Assembly (NCBI RefSeq): GCF_000332335.1
Contig: NZ_KB235949.1
Span: 52,909-107,372 of the forward strand
Length of the DNA stretch: 54,464 nucleotides
Source of the DNA: Kamptonema formosum PCC 10802
Lineage (GTDB): Bacteria; Cyanobacteriota; Cyanobacteriia; Cyanobacteriales; Oscillatoriaceae
Direction of reading: 5' to 3'
Positions 16,708 through 25,493 of this stretch are shown piece after piece (position 1 is the first letter of the stretch; every line of letters begins with the position of its first letter). Made by a program: the position numbers and the translations under genes. The notes beneath the pieces were generated by a model. It made no database searches. It was not told the origin of the DNA and saw only the letters and a program-made list of their open reading frames with translations.

Positions 16708-18093
16708 ATGTGCGAGCGTCAGACTCTCATTGACAAGTTTTCCACTTTTGCTATAGTGGGAGAGCGCACCGGCTCTCTTGCTATCAGCCGGTGGGTTTAT
16801 GAGCCGGCATTGAAGCGCAGTATGCAGAGGATGGTTGAGCTAGATCCAGGGGCGAACGAAAATTTTTGGGCGCTGCACTGGCTGAAAGAGGCTGTGCCAG
16901 TTGCCCTCTATCCGCCGGCGAAAGGGCACTTGTCCGCTTACCTGGAAACCGCCTGCTATTGGACAGCTGTCAAAATTTGCCTGCAGTTTTCTGATAGGGG
17001 TCACACTCCCACAGATTGCTTTCAAATTGCCAGAGATTTTGCCGGCAATCCCGCGAAACTCTTTGCTAACTATGACTCTCGCCTCAGTAGCGTCCAGACT
17101 TATGCGCAAATGAGACTCAGGAGTTATCTGCTAGACGAGTTGCGCCGGGGGAGAGAGGCGGAGAAATATTCTGACTGGGCGCTGCTGCGCTCGCTGAGGA
17201 AAACTTCTCTGGAAGAGGCTTTAGAAAACTGCGGCTATACAGAGTCGCAGGTTGCTCTTTACCGGCTGGCTTGGCGCTGCTTCACAGACATTTACACACC
17301 GGCTTCTTCAGAAGGGAGCCGGAAGCTGCAGCCACCCAGCGCCGTCAAGTGGGAGGAGATTGCCGGTCGCTACAACCAGTTGCGCGGTCAGTTAAAATTG
17401 GAAGCAGAGGTTAGTGTAGAAGAGCTGCAAAATTTGCTGAATACTGTTGTTGATGCGGCTCGCCGGCAATCCCAAAATTCCCCCGCGTCAGCCGGCAGCC
17501 TTGAGGTAGCTCTGACCCCCTCAATGCCGGTTCCCCAGCCGTTGATATATAATGATATCAGCGAAGACGACAGCCCGGAATTTGAAAGGGAGCGAGTCAA
17601 TTCTATTTTATCTCAAAGCTTCCAATTGCTGCCAAAAGAGATTCGTAAAATGTTTGAACTCTGGCTGGGGCTGGGCTTTACCCAGAAGGAAGTGGCTGGC
17701 TTGTTCGGCTGGGAGCAGGAGAAGTTTTCCAGGCAAATGAAAAAGCAGGGCAAGGTTCTCTTGACTCAGCTGTTAAAAGAGCTGGGGAAATATGAGGGAA
17801 AGTCAAAGCTTGGCAAGAAGTCAAAAGAGATTGACAAGAAAGGCCAACTGATGAAGCTGTGGCTGGAAGAGCATTGCAAAGCGCCTTATGCCGCTTTCTT
17901 AGCTTCCTCTCTCACAAAGATGAAAATTTCGGAAGCCGGCGCAAAGGCACGTCTTGCAGAGGTGCGCAGCAGCTTGCGGGATGAATTGAAACTCTATGTG
18001 GAATCCCGCTTGCAGATTTCTCTGTCGCAACTCCCGCAGGCGGATAACCGGCTGGGGGCTTTTGTGAGAGACTGGAGCAATTTTTTGGAGTAA
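16708..18093 (+). CDS. Atypical sigma-70-like factor of cyanobacterial type
   Basis: 461 residues from ATG 16708, which follows GTGAGGTG at good spacing. In-frame ATGs at 16633 and 16672 are alternatives, but MCERQTLIDKFSTF matches the N-terminus I know for this family. The middle (AYLETACYWTAVKIC, then LRSYLLDELRRG, then SDWALLRSLRKTSLEEAL) resembles sigma regions 2 and 3. FQLLPKEIRKMFELWLGLGF, followed by TQKEVAGLFGWEQEKFSRQM, is a region-4-like helix-turn-helix. Core polymerase contacts look degenerate, so it may bind DNA or other proteins rather than act as a normal sigma factor. It is followed 26 bp later by the DUF1822 gene. Confidence 0.78.
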   Translation: MCERQTLIDKFSTFAIVGERTGSLAISRWVYEPALKRSMQRMVELDPGANENFWALHWLKEAVPVALYPPAKGHLSAYLETACYWTAVKICLQFSDRGHTPTDCFQIARDFAGNPAKLFANYDSRLSSVQTYAQMRLRSYLLDELRRGREAEKYSDWALLRSLRKTSLEEALENCGYTESQVALYRLAWRCFTDIYTPASSEGSRKLQPPSAVKWEEIAGRYNQLRGQLKLEAEVSVEELQNLLNTVVDAARRQSQNSPASAGSLEVALTPSMPVPQPLIYNDISEDDSPEFERERVNSILSQSFQLLPKEIRKMFELWLGLGFTQKEVAGLFGWEQEKFSRQMKKQGKVLLTQLLKELGKYEGKSKLGKKSKEIDKKGQLMKLWLEEHCKAPYAAFLASSLTKMKISEAGAKARLAEVRSSLRDELKLYVESRLQISLSQLPQADNRLGAFVRDWSNFLE

Positions 18094-18119
18094 TTTGGAG
18101 TAAATTCGGAGGAATTTCA

Positions 18120-19559
18120 ATGTTTACAGTGCCTGAACTTATGGTAGAATTCCCAGAGCAGCTGTGGCTGGAGTTCGACCGCAGGGAGCGGTCAGCGGCA
18201 TGGCCAAATGATGGGGAATACTCTTATAATGCGGCTCGCTGGAATGCTTTTCTGAACCGTTTGTGTCTGACTCTTGTGATTCAGTGGCTGGAAGAAGAGA
18301 GTGGATTGGCTGCTAAAGTGTGGCCAAGTGAGGCGGATTTGCCGGGGATTTGGGAAGTGGTAAATGGTACGGCTGTTGCGCTTGATAAAACGCGGTTTAT
18401 ACTGATTCCGAGTGAAGCGCTGGATATTGCAGAGTTCTGCGTTCCGCAGGAGTGGGTGGATATTCCGAGTTGGGCCGGTGACTATTATTTGGCGGTGCAA
18501 GTTAACCCGGATGGGGGCTGGTTGCGGGTGTGGGGGTACGCTACCCACGAGATGCTGAAAAGTAAGGGGATATATGATGAGTTGGAGCGGTGTTATTATT
18601 TGCGGCGGGAGGATGCAATTGAAAATCTGAATGTGATGTGGGTGGCGGTGGAAGTCGGTGCGGATGAAAGGGTGCCGGTGAAGTCTTTGCCGGTTTTGCA
18701 TACAATGTCGGCAGAAAATCTGCTGGCGCAATTGAGCCGGCATTCTCCTTATTCGCCTCGCCTGGATGTGGGGTTTGAGCAGTGGGGGGCGCTGCTGGAT
18801 AATGGGAGTTGGAGACAGCAGCTGTATAAGCGGCGGATGCTAGCTATTGCGGGAGCTGTTGCAGCAGCTGTTGCAGCAGCTGTTGCACCGGCACCTGCTA
18901 GCACATTAGTCAACTTAAGCCAGTGGTTTGAGAATGTCGTTGAGGCCGGCTGGCAGACCATTGAAGAACTTTTTGGAGTACCTGAAGTCAATTTAGCCCG
19001 GGGGTTTCGCAGTCGAGGCAGTGAATCAGGCGGTACTGAAGCCATCGCTAATAAAATTCGCCTGATTGATACCACTTCTGATGAAGGGCTGCTTAAAATT
19101 GCGGCGCAGAGATTGGGGGAAATTGGAAAGGGTTCCCCCCAAGCTGTTGAGGCTTTAATTTACCTGCTGGGCAAAACTACTGATGAGGAAACCCGCTGGG
19201 CGGCGGCTGAAAGCTTGTGGAAAATAGATCCAGGCAATCCAGCATCGGGTGTCCGAAGGGTAAAGGATTTGGGGATGCAGATAGCCGGTCATGCCGTAGC
19301 ACTGATGGTAGCGGCTTTGCCCAAAGCTGAAGGAAAACTTGCCATTCTCGTGCGGGTGTATCCTCTGGGGGGCAAGACTTCTCTGCCGCCGGGGTTGGGG
19401 CTGACGGTACTCGATGAACAAGGTGATATTTTTCTAGAAGTGCAAGCCCGGGATGCTGATGAGTGGATTCAGCTCAAGTTGGGCGGAACGCGGGGAGAGT
19501 GGTTCAGTGTTAAAGTAGGGTTAGAGGGGGTGAGTGTTTCGGAAAGTTTTGTTATCTGA
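18120..19559 (+). CDS. DUF1822 family protein
   Basis: 479 residues, start preceded by GGAGGAATTTCA. The first 220 residues have the DUF1822 pattern: PEQLWLEFDRRER, W..YLNRLCL-type helix, IPSEALDIAEFCVPQEWVDIPSWAGDYYLAVQV, WLRVWGYATHE. An Ala/Val linker follows (residues 241-256), then a HEAT-like block (IAAQRLGEIGKGSPQAVEAL, then IYLLGKTTDEETRWAAAESL) and a beta-rich C-terminal domain (LAILVRVYPLGGKTSLPPGL). Function unknown. In cyanobacteria DUF1822 genes commonly lie beside sigma-like, CHASE2/CHAT and DUF928 genes, as here. Probably cytoplasmic; no signal peptide. Confidence 0.85.
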   Translation: MFTVPELMVEFPEQLWLEFDRRERSAAWPNDGEYSYNAARWNAFLNRLCLTLVIQWLEEESGLAAKVWPSEADLPGIWEVVNGTAVALDKTRFILIPSEALDIAEFCVPQEWVDIPSWAGDYYLAVQVNPDGGWLRVWGYATHEMLKSKGIYDELERCYYLRREDAIENLNVMWVAVEVGADERVPVKSLPVLHTMSAENLLAQLSRHSPYSPRLDVGFEQWGALLDNGSWRQQLYKRRMLAIAGAVAAAVAAAVAPAPASTLVNLSQWFENVVEAGWQTIEELFGVPEVNLARGFRSRGSESGGTEAIANKIRLIDTTSDEGLLKIAAQRLGEIGKGSPQAVEALIYLLGKTTDEETRWAAAESLWKIDPGNPASGVRRVKDLGMQIAGHAVALMVAALPKAEGKLAILVRVYPLGGKTSLPPGLGLTVLDEQGDIFLEVQARDADEWIQLKLGGTRGEWFSVKVGLEGVSVSESFVI

Positions 19560-19570
19560 AAGCGCTGGGG

Positions 19571-19600
19571 AAACCCGGTTGACAGGAGAAACTGGGTTTC
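19571..19600. repeat. Diverged AAACCCGGTT palindrome
   Basis: AAACCCGGTTGACAGGAGAAACTGGGTTTC, a weaker member of the palindromic family. It lies directly after the DUF1822 stop and before the promoter of the next gene. Confidence 0.55.
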
Positions 19601-19626
19601 CGAAACTTGAGGGTTGACATTGAGGG

Positions 19627-19655
19627 TTGACAAAGGGCGAGCGTTCCGGTATAAA
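19627..19655 (+). promoter_or_regulatory. Near-consensus sigma-70 promoter for the CHAT-CHASE2/DUF928 pair
   Basis: TTGACA (19627-19632), exactly 17 bp, then TATAAA (19650-19655). The ATG follows 24 bp later with an AGGAGGG ribosome binding site, leaving a short leader. A second TTGACA lies 16 bp upstream. It suggests that the CHAT-CHASE2 and DUF928 genes can be transcribed apart from the upstream sigma-like/DUF1822 pair. Confidence 0.65.
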
Positions 19656-19679
19656 GAAATAGGACGCTAGAGGAGGGCA

Positions 19680-21971
19680 ATGGCTAGGAAATTAGTTTTT
19701 TTAAAGTTGGTGGGGGGAGATTTTCAGCAAGGATTTCCGGTGATTCTCCAGATTGGGGAAGAGGGGAGCGGACCCGACACCGAAATCAACGGCAAGTTGC
19801 CCCCTGCCCCCACAATACCCGCGATTTATGACGATTGGCAGTCCAAGTACCGGCGATTGAGTTTGCGGGTCAGACTGGATAAACCAGTCGCGCAAGTAAC
19901 GCAGATTTCTCCTGTCCAGGATTGTCGCGATGCTGCCGAGAGGCTGAAGAAGGTTTTGTGCGATTGGCTGAATTCCGAACCCTTTCGCTCGATTCGAGAG
20001 ACTTTGCTGGAAAAATTGCAGCCCTCTGATGAAGTGAGAGTAATCATTCAAGCTGAGGAGGGATTGCAGCGACTTCCCTGGGATTTGTGGGACTTTTTTG
20101 AGCGCTATCCCAAGGCGGAAATTTCTTTGAGCGCCCAAAAATATGAGCGCCAAGAAAAAGCGGCACCGGCGGGAGCGAAAGTTCGCATTCTGGCGATTTT
20201 AGGGGACAGCACCGACATTAATATCGAAGCAGACCGGGCGCTGCTGGAGCAATTGCCCAACACTGAACCTGTTTTTCTGCCAGAACCGGCACTAACGGAG
20301 ATAAATGACAAACTTTGGGAGCAGTCGTGGGAGATATTGTTTTTTGCGGGGCACAGCCGCACTGAAGACAAAAAGGGGCGTCTTTATATTAATCAGGAGG
20401 ACAGTCTAACGATTGACGAGTTAAAGAATGGGTTTAGAAAAGCGATTGCGCGGGGTTTGCAGGTGGCGATTTTCAACTCTTGCGATGGGTTGGGGTTGGC
20501 GCAGCAGCTGGCAGATTTGCAAATTCCGCAAGTTATTGTGATGCGAGAGCCGGTGCCGGATAAAGTGGCGCAGGAGTTTTTGAAGTATTTTTTGGAAGAG
20601 TTTGCCGGTGGCACGTCTTTATATATGGCGGTGCGCTCGGCGCGGGAAAGGTTGCACGGGTTAGAGCGTGAGTTTCCCTGTGCTAGCTGGATGCCGGTGA
20701 TTTGCCAGAATCCGGCAGAAGTGCCTCCGACTTGGGAGGAGTTGCGATATGGGAAGAGTGGGAAGAGCGGTGAGCGCGGAAGCCGGTATAATTGGGTCAA
20801 ACTTGGGGCGGCGTTTCTGGCAAGTTTGGCAGCCACTAGCTTGGTGCTGGGGGTGCGACAGTTAGGGGGGCTAGAAACACTGGAACTTAAGGCATTTGAC
20901 CAACTCATGCAAGTGCGCCCCGACGAAGGAGCTGACCCGCGACTGCTGGTGGTTGAAGCTACTTCTGATGATATCAAAAAATATGGCTTTCCGCTACCCG
21001 ATGGCATTCTGGCGCGGGTGATAGAAAAGATAGGTTCGCATCAGCCGCCGGTTATTGGTTTGGATATCTATCGCGACGTGCCGGTGGGAACTGGCAATGC
21101 TGAGTTAGTCAAACAGCTGCAAAATGACCGGCTTATTGTCATCTGTCAAGTTCCTCAAGAGAATGACCCCGGCATCCCACCGCCTCCTGCAGTGACTGAT
21201 GAAGACCGGCACGGCTTTAGCGATATTGTACCAGACTCGGACAAGGTTATCCGCCGGCACTTGTTGTTTTTCGATCCAAAGTTTAATTCTCCCTGTCGCG
21301 CTGACCATTCGTTTAGTTTGCGGCTGGCACTTGATTACTTAGATGAAAAAGAGGGCATCGCCCCTGCCCTCACTCAATATCTAACGTTAAGGAAGACTGT
21401 CTTCAAACCTTTGCAAATCAATCCAGACAAGCCTGCCGGTGCCGGTGGCTACCGCCATACGGATTTGCGGGGCTATCAAATTTTGCTGAATTACCGCACC
21501 TTCAAAGACGTGGCGCGGCGAGTTAGCATCGCGGATGTTTTGAATGGCCAATTTGACCCGAATTGGGTAAGGGATAGAATTGTCCTGATTGGCGTTACTG
21601 ACCCAACTAAACCTGACAATCACCCGACGCCGTACCAGACAATGCCCGGAGTGCTGATTCAGGCGCAGATGGTGAGTCAAATTCTCAGTGCGGTTCTGGA
21701 CAAGCGCCCCCTGTTGGGAGTTTGGCCGGCATGGGGCGAAACTATCTGGATCTGGGGGTGGTCATTTGCGGGCGGTGCGCTGGTTTGGGGGTGGCGCAAG
21801 CCGTTACATCGAGGGGTGGCAATTGCCGGCGCTCTTGTCATTTTGTCTGGAATCTGCTATATTCTTTTGATACAGGGCAGTTGGGTGCCGCTTGTTCCCT
21901 CAGCGCTGGCCTTGGGAATGACTGGAGGGATTGTGGTAGTTTATAGTGCATCGATAAAAAAGGGGTTATGA
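19680..21971 (+). CDS. Membrane CHAT protease fused to CHASE2 sensor domain
   Basis: 763 residues. Residues 1-350 form an N-terminal CHAT (caspase-like) domain: ILFFAGHS with catalytic His225 and VAIFNSCDGLG with Cys268, and ASWMPVICQNP closing the domain. Transmembrane segment 1 is at about 372-392. Residues 400-670 are a CHASE2 domain (LELKAFDQLMQVRP, LLVVEATSDDIKKYGFPLPDG, VIGLDIYRD, then VLIGVTDPTKPDNHPTPY). Three transmembrane helices follow at about 680-760. The CHASE2 part should lie outside the plasma membrane and CHAT inside, so an external signal could control a cytoplasmic protease. The catalytic dyad is intact. The stop overlaps the start of the DUF928 gene by 4 bp (ATGA). Confidence 0.92.
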   Translation: MARKLVFLKLVGGDFQQGFPVILQIGEEGSGPDTEINGKLPPAPTIPAIYDDWQSKYRRLSLRVRLDKPVAQVTQISPVQDCRDAAERLKKVLCDWLNSEPFRSIRETLLEKLQPSDEVRVIIQAEEGLQRLPWDLWDFFERYPKAEISLSAQKYERQEKAAPAGAKVRILAILGDSTDINIEADRALLEQLPNTEPVFLPEPALTEINDKLWEQSWEILFFAGHSRTEDKKGRLYINQEDSLTIDELKNGFRKAIARGLQVAIFNSCDGLGLAQQLADLQIPQVIVMREPVPDKVAQEFLKYFLEEFAGGTSLYMAVRSARERLHGLEREFPCASWMPVICQNPAEVPPTWEELRYGKSGKSGERGSRYNWVKLGAAFLASLAATSLVLGVRQLGGLETLELKAFDQLMQVRPDEGADPRLLVVEATSDDIKKYGFPLPDGILARVIEKIGSHQPPVIGLDIYRDVPVGTGNAELVKQLQNDRLIVICQVPQENDPGIPPPPAVTDEDRHGFSDIVPDSDKVIRRHLLFFDPKFNSPCRADHSFSLRLALDYLDEKEGIAPALTQYLTLRKTVFKPLQINPDKPAGAGGYRHTDLRGYQILLNYRTFKDVARRVSIADVLNGQFDPNWVRDRIVLIGVTDPTKPDNHPTPYQTMPGVLIQAQMVSQILSAVLDKRPLLGVWPAWGETIWIWGWSFAGGALVWGWRKPLHRGVAIAGALVILSGICYILLIQGSWVPLVPSALALGMTGGIVVVYSASIKKGL

Positions 21972-22729
21972 ACCGGGCCAACAAAATAACGCGGCTCACG
22001 CTCACCTTGGCGCTGATTAACTTACCCGGCACCCCCACAGGAGTGCCGGCACAGCCTGTCCCTGGAGAATTATTCAACGCCACCTCAATCGCTCAAAATA
22101 AAAGAAAGCGAGTGCGCTTTGTCAGTGCGCCGGTGAAAAACCCGACCCGCCGAACAAGTGCGGGAAGCCGGGGCGATAATAATTGCCGGGGAGCGGAAAA
22201 GCAGATTACAGCCTTAGTTACGGAGGAACTCATAGGGTTAACTGTCTCAGAGCGCCCGACTTTGTGGTTTTATATTCCCTATGCTTCCAAACCTGGATTT
22301 TCGGCAGAGTTTGTGCTGCGGGACGACCGGAAAAAAGACGTTTATCAGACTACTTTGCCGGTTCCGGGAAAGGGGATTGTGAGTGTCCCCCTCCCGGAAA
22401 CAGTGCCGCCGCTGGAGAGTGGCAAAACATACCAGTGGGTTTTCACTGTAATTTGCGATTCAGCCGACCGCATGAAAGATGATTTCGTGGAAGGGAAGGT
22501 GACGCGAGAGGCGCTTAAGCCTGAGGTTCAGAGCCAATTAGAGGCAGCCACCTCGGAACGCGACCGCGTTATCATTTATGCTGAGAATGGTTTGTGGTAC
22601 GAGGCTGTGACACTTTTGGCCGAACTCCGCCGCCGTTCCCCGGAGGATAAAACTTTTGCCGAGGACTGGGCGGATTTGTTGGGGGATGTTGGGTTGGCAG
22701 ATATGGCCACAGAGCCTTTTGTTCCGTGA
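21968..22729 (+). CDS. DUF928 family exported protein
   Basis: 253 residues. The N-terminus has Arg/Lys and a hydrophobic stretch (LTLTLALINLPG) acting as a weak signal peptide, followed by a low-complexity basic region (about 40-65). The domain shows the DUF928 features: NNCRG-type Cys, LTVSERPTLWFYIPY, AEFVLRDD, GIVSVPLPE, YQWVFTVICDSADR, then the helical end with WYEAVTLLAELRRRSPED and DWADLLG. Function unknown; likely periplasmic. Translation is coupled to the CHAT-CHASE2 gene (4-bp overlap), which argues that the two products act together, perhaps with DUF928 contacting the CHASE2 domain (inference). Confidence 0.9.
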   Translation: MNRANKITRLTLTLALINLPGTPTGVPAQPVPGELFNATSIAQNKRKRVRFVSAPVKNPTRRTSAGSRGDNNCRGAEKQITALVTEELIGLTVSERPTLWFYIPYASKPGFSAEFVLRDDRKKDVYQTTLPVPGKGIVSVPLPETVPPLESGKTYQWVFTVICDSADRMKDDFVEGKVTREALKPEVQSQLEAATSERDRVIIYAENGLWYEAVTLLAELRRRSPEDKTFAEDWADLLGDVGLADMATEPFVP

Positions 22730-22801
22730 TGTAATTCCGCAGTGCAGATCCGCTTGCGGGGACTTCTTTAACCCGCGCAGGCGGGTTTTGTTTGTGTAGA
22801 T

Positions 22802-23039
22802 GCGGTTTTTTACCGCCCGAAGTTTTAACCGCCAGACTGAAGTCTGGCGCTATACAAACGAAGTCCGCCTGCGCGGACTTCTGCTTGCCTTGTGGGTTTT
22901 GGGTGGTAGGCTGCGGTTTTTTACCGCCCGAAGTTTTAACCGCCAGACTGAAGTCTGGCGCTATACAAACGAAGTCCGCCTGCGCGGACTTCTGCTTGCC
23001 TTGTGGGTTTTCGGTGGTAGGCTGCGGTTTTTTACCGCC
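22802..23039. repeat. 111-bp tandem repeat, 2.1 copies
   Basis: Two nearly identical units of 111 bp starting at 22802 and 22913, with a third partial unit from 23024. Each holds the palindromes CCAGACTGAAGTCTGG and AAGTCCGCCTGCGCGGACTT separated by GCTATACAAACG, the same words as in the dispersed elements at 25651, 29590 and 45869. It fills most of the 720-bp gap after the DUF928 gene. Noncoding. Confidence 0.85.
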
Positions 23040-23452
23040 TGCGTTCCGCGCCACAATCCCACCCCCACCCAGAGACTGGGCGGCTTTCACCCTGATTGGC
23101 CAAGCCGAGTGTCCAGGATCTATTTGGAATTTGCCACAATTCGAGAAATTTTTTTCCCACCCCCCGCATAAAACAGTTTAGCCAGCCTGATGTATCTATA
23201 GAAGGCTACAGCCAAACAGAATCCTGGGCCAAGAGAATGCCCTCTTGCATTCTAGCCCCACTCAGCACGGGCGAAAGTCTGCCTTTGCGTGAGTTTCTAA
23301 TCGCCCGGATACTAGCTAAAGTCTTACACACCGGCAAGTCCATTGGAGAAATCCGCAGCTTGGCCCAACAAAACAAATTTCTGGGAAACCTGCATATTTC
23401 TCTAAACCACTCCCGATATATAGATGTAACCAGTTCAAAAACGACAGCACCC

Positions 23453-23833
23453 ATGAAAAATAAATCCCAGCCCCAAGAAAAACAGACCCTAGAGGAATTC
23501 TACCAGAATTTGACTGGCTTGATCAACCAACTGTTAGCAGAGGTGCGGAACTTTCTGCCGTCCGAACCAGAAATCCTTCCCGTAATGACCTATGACGACG
23601 CGATGCGGTACTTCGTAACTCAGCGCCCAAAAGATCCAAAGGTCAAAAAAGGAGCGATTATGCGGCAGCGCTCTCGTCATGGTCAGCTATTCATCCAGAT
23701 ATTTTTGGACAAAGACAACCAGTTGGTGTGCCAACCTAATGGTACACCATACGGGCGACAACTGACGGTGAAGAAATTGGACAAAGAGCTAAACGAAGCA
23801 TTTGGTGATGACAATTTAATTGTTGTTGAATAG
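23453..23833 (+). CDS. Hypothetical protein of the AAA+ cassette
   Basis: 126 residues from ATG 23453. The frame is open upstream to 23096, with candidate starts at 23237 and earlier, so a longer protein is possible. Sequence: Gln/Lys-rich start, helix (EEFYQNLTGLINQLLAEVRNFL), then VMTYDDAMRYFVTQRPKDPKVKKGA, a strand pair (HGQLFIQIFLDKDNQLVCQ) and an acidic end (LNEAFGDDNLIVVE). No family is recognised; soluble. It is followed after 11 bp by a small membrane protein and then an AAA+ ATPase. The tight co-directional spacing suggests one operon. Confidence 0.65.
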   Translation: MKNKSQPQEKQTLEEFYQNLTGLINQLLAEVRNFLPSEPEILPVMTYDDAMRYFVTQRPKDPKVKKGAIMRQRSRHGQLFIQIFLDKDNQLVCQPNGTPYGRQLTVKKLDKELNEAFGDDNLIVVE

Positions 23834-23844
23834 GAGAAAATCCA

Positions 23845-24162
23845 GTGGCCTTTTTGGAAACTCTTTGGCTGATTAGTTTAGTTACTTCGATTGCAGCTAA
23901 TATAGCCATTACTGTCTACATCGCTTACCTCACGTTTAGCGACATCGCTACCTGGTTTCGCAACCGGCAAAGCCGTATCAACAAGCGAAAAGTGGCATTT
24001 ACGCTCCAGCAAAAAATCAGCGCAAATAAATTCAAAACTATCCAGGGTATTTTCGATACGGAGTCTCAGAACCTGGATGAAGCGAGAACCATAAACTCCG
24101 ATAGTGTTGACCATCAGGTGGCAGACGCTCACCGCTACGACGAATTGGTTATTTACCAGTAG
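23845..24162 (+). CDS. Small single-pass membrane protein, hypothetical
   Basis: 105 residues from a GTG at 23845 with AGGAGAAAA upstream. Residues 3-32 are hydrophobic (LETLWLISLVTSIAANIAIT, then VYIAYL), so an N-terminal membrane anchor is likely. A basic linker (RNRQSRINKRK) would face the cytoplasm, followed by a polar helical tail (VAFTLQQKISANKFKTIQGI). No family is recognised. Position between the preceding soluble protein and the AAA+ gene suggests a membrane-anchoring subunit or substrate of the ATPase (inference). Confidence 0.65.
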   Translation: MAFLETLWLISLVTSIAANIAITVYIAYLTFSDIATWFRNRQSRINKRKVAFTLQQKISANKFKTIQGIFDTESQNLDEARTINSDSVDHQVADAHRYDELVIYQ

Positions 24163-24243
24163 AACCCACAAATCTGGTGGGGGGGGTTCTCTTTCCTCAC
24201 CAGTCTTTTCCAAACAAGGTGTTACAGAACCATTGCCTATCTG

Positions 24244-25461
24244 ATGAACAAAGGGATTAAAGTAATGAGCAAAACTCGGAAGCTCCGAATTCACGGCATA
24301 CCAGAAATTGTACCAGAACCTGATGCGGCAGTGTTCCGCTCAAGACTAATCAGGTCAGTTAATGAACTGCTTGACCAAACCGGCGTAGAAGATATCAAAC
24401 TGGTTATCGGGACAGAATTGCAAATGCCAAATGGCGGCAGTGTCACTAGCCACCTTAAAACAGCAGCCAATCTTGGCAAAAGTGGAGACAGTAATGATTC
24501 TTCAATTGCTGAACGTGCGCGTCAGTACCAAGCTGAATCACCACTGTATGATTTTGAGCAATTGGTAGTTCCTGACTTAGTGCTGGACACTCTCCTGTCT
24601 GCAGTGGATGCGATTGAAGTGGAGTTTACTGTTTTTGATGAGTGGGGGTTGAGAAAAATTCAGCCAAACCCGCGCACAGTTCTGAACTTTTATGGCCCTC
24701 CGGGAACTGGCAAAACATTGGCTGCACACGCTATCGCCGCCCGACTGGGAAAACCGATTTTGCTGGCTAGCTACGCTGATATTGAAAGCAAATTTCATGG
24801 AGATGGCCCTAAAAATCTCAAGGCTATCTTTTACGCAGCTGAGCGAGATGGTGCCCTGCTTTTCATTGATGAAGCGGATTCTTTACTCTCAAAGCGGCTA
24901 ACAGAAGTCAATTCTGGCTCAGAGCAAGCTATTAACTCGATGCGGAGTCAGCTACTAATTTGCTTAGAGCAGTTTCGCGGCATTGTCATTTTCGCAACAA
25001 ACTTGGTTGAGAACTATGACAAAGCATTCGAGACGCGGGTGCGGCATATCCACTTTCCAATGCCCGATGAAAAATGCCGCCGCGAGATTTGGCACCGGCA
25101 CCTGCCGGCAGAATTGCCTCTAGCAGCTGATGTCTCCCTCGATGAGTTGGCCAAAGTTGAAGATGTCTGCGGGCGAGAAATCCGGGAAGCCGTACTCGAT
25201 GCAGCAAATCGAGTGGCTTTGAAAGCCAAAAAGCAAGGGAAACATCCCAGACAGGGTGCTGTTGCAATGACAGATTTGCTTGAAGCGATTGCTCGCAAAA
25301 AGGCGGAACGTATTAACCAGCGTACCAGCAATTTAACCCCAACAGAGAAGGAGGAAGTACGCCAAACAGTGCAGTCAGCTTTAGCCAAGCAGGGAGAATC
25401 GCAGGATAAAGAAACCCCTCTCTATAATAACGGCAAACCTAATTCTACCAATTCGCAATAA
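24244..25461 (+). CDS. AAA+ ATPase (FtsH/VPS4-like single domain)
   Basis: 405 residues; the start may instead be ATG 24265, which has AAAGGG eight bases upstream. After an N-terminal region of about 100 residues with no known domain comes one AAA module: Walker A YGPPGTGKT (150-158), Walker B LLFIDEAD (205-212), sensor 1 FATN (250-253), FETRVRHIHFPMPD holding the arginine finger, and a helical lid (CGREIREAVLDAANRVAL). A charged tail follows. No protease domain is present, so it would remodel or unfold partner proteins. It ends a three-gene cassette (23453-25461). The Cys-Gly-Arg sensor-2 region is intact. Confidence 0.9.
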   Translation: MNKGIKVMSKTRKLRIHGIPEIVPEPDAAVFRSRLIRSVNELLDQTGVEDIKLVIGTELQMPNGGSVTSHLKTAANLGKSGDSNDSSIAERARQYQAESPLYDFEQLVVPDLVLDTLLSAVDAIEVEFTVFDEWGLRKIQPNPRTVLNFYGPPGTGKTLAAHAIAARLGKPILLASYADIESKFHGDGPKNLKAIFYAAERDGALLFIDEADSLLSKRLTEVNSGSEQAINSMRSQLLICLEQFRGIVIFATNLVENYDKAFETRVRHIHFPMPDEKCRREIWHRHLPAELPLAADVSLDELAKVEDVCGREIREAVLDAANRVALKAKKQGKHPRQGAVAMTDLLEAIARKKAERINQRTSNLTPTEKEEVRQTVQSALAKQGESQDKETPLYNNGKPNSTNSQ

Positions 25462-25493
25462 CTGGCCCACGAATTGCAACTTCTGAAAGATTT

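Noticed and set aside
22802-23039. Coding potential of the 111-bp tandem (plus-strand frames reading FFTARSFNRQTEVWRYTNEV)
   Set aside because: 111 is divisible by 3, so repeats stay open in frame by chance. The sequence is made of palindromes that occur elsewhere as noncoding elements.
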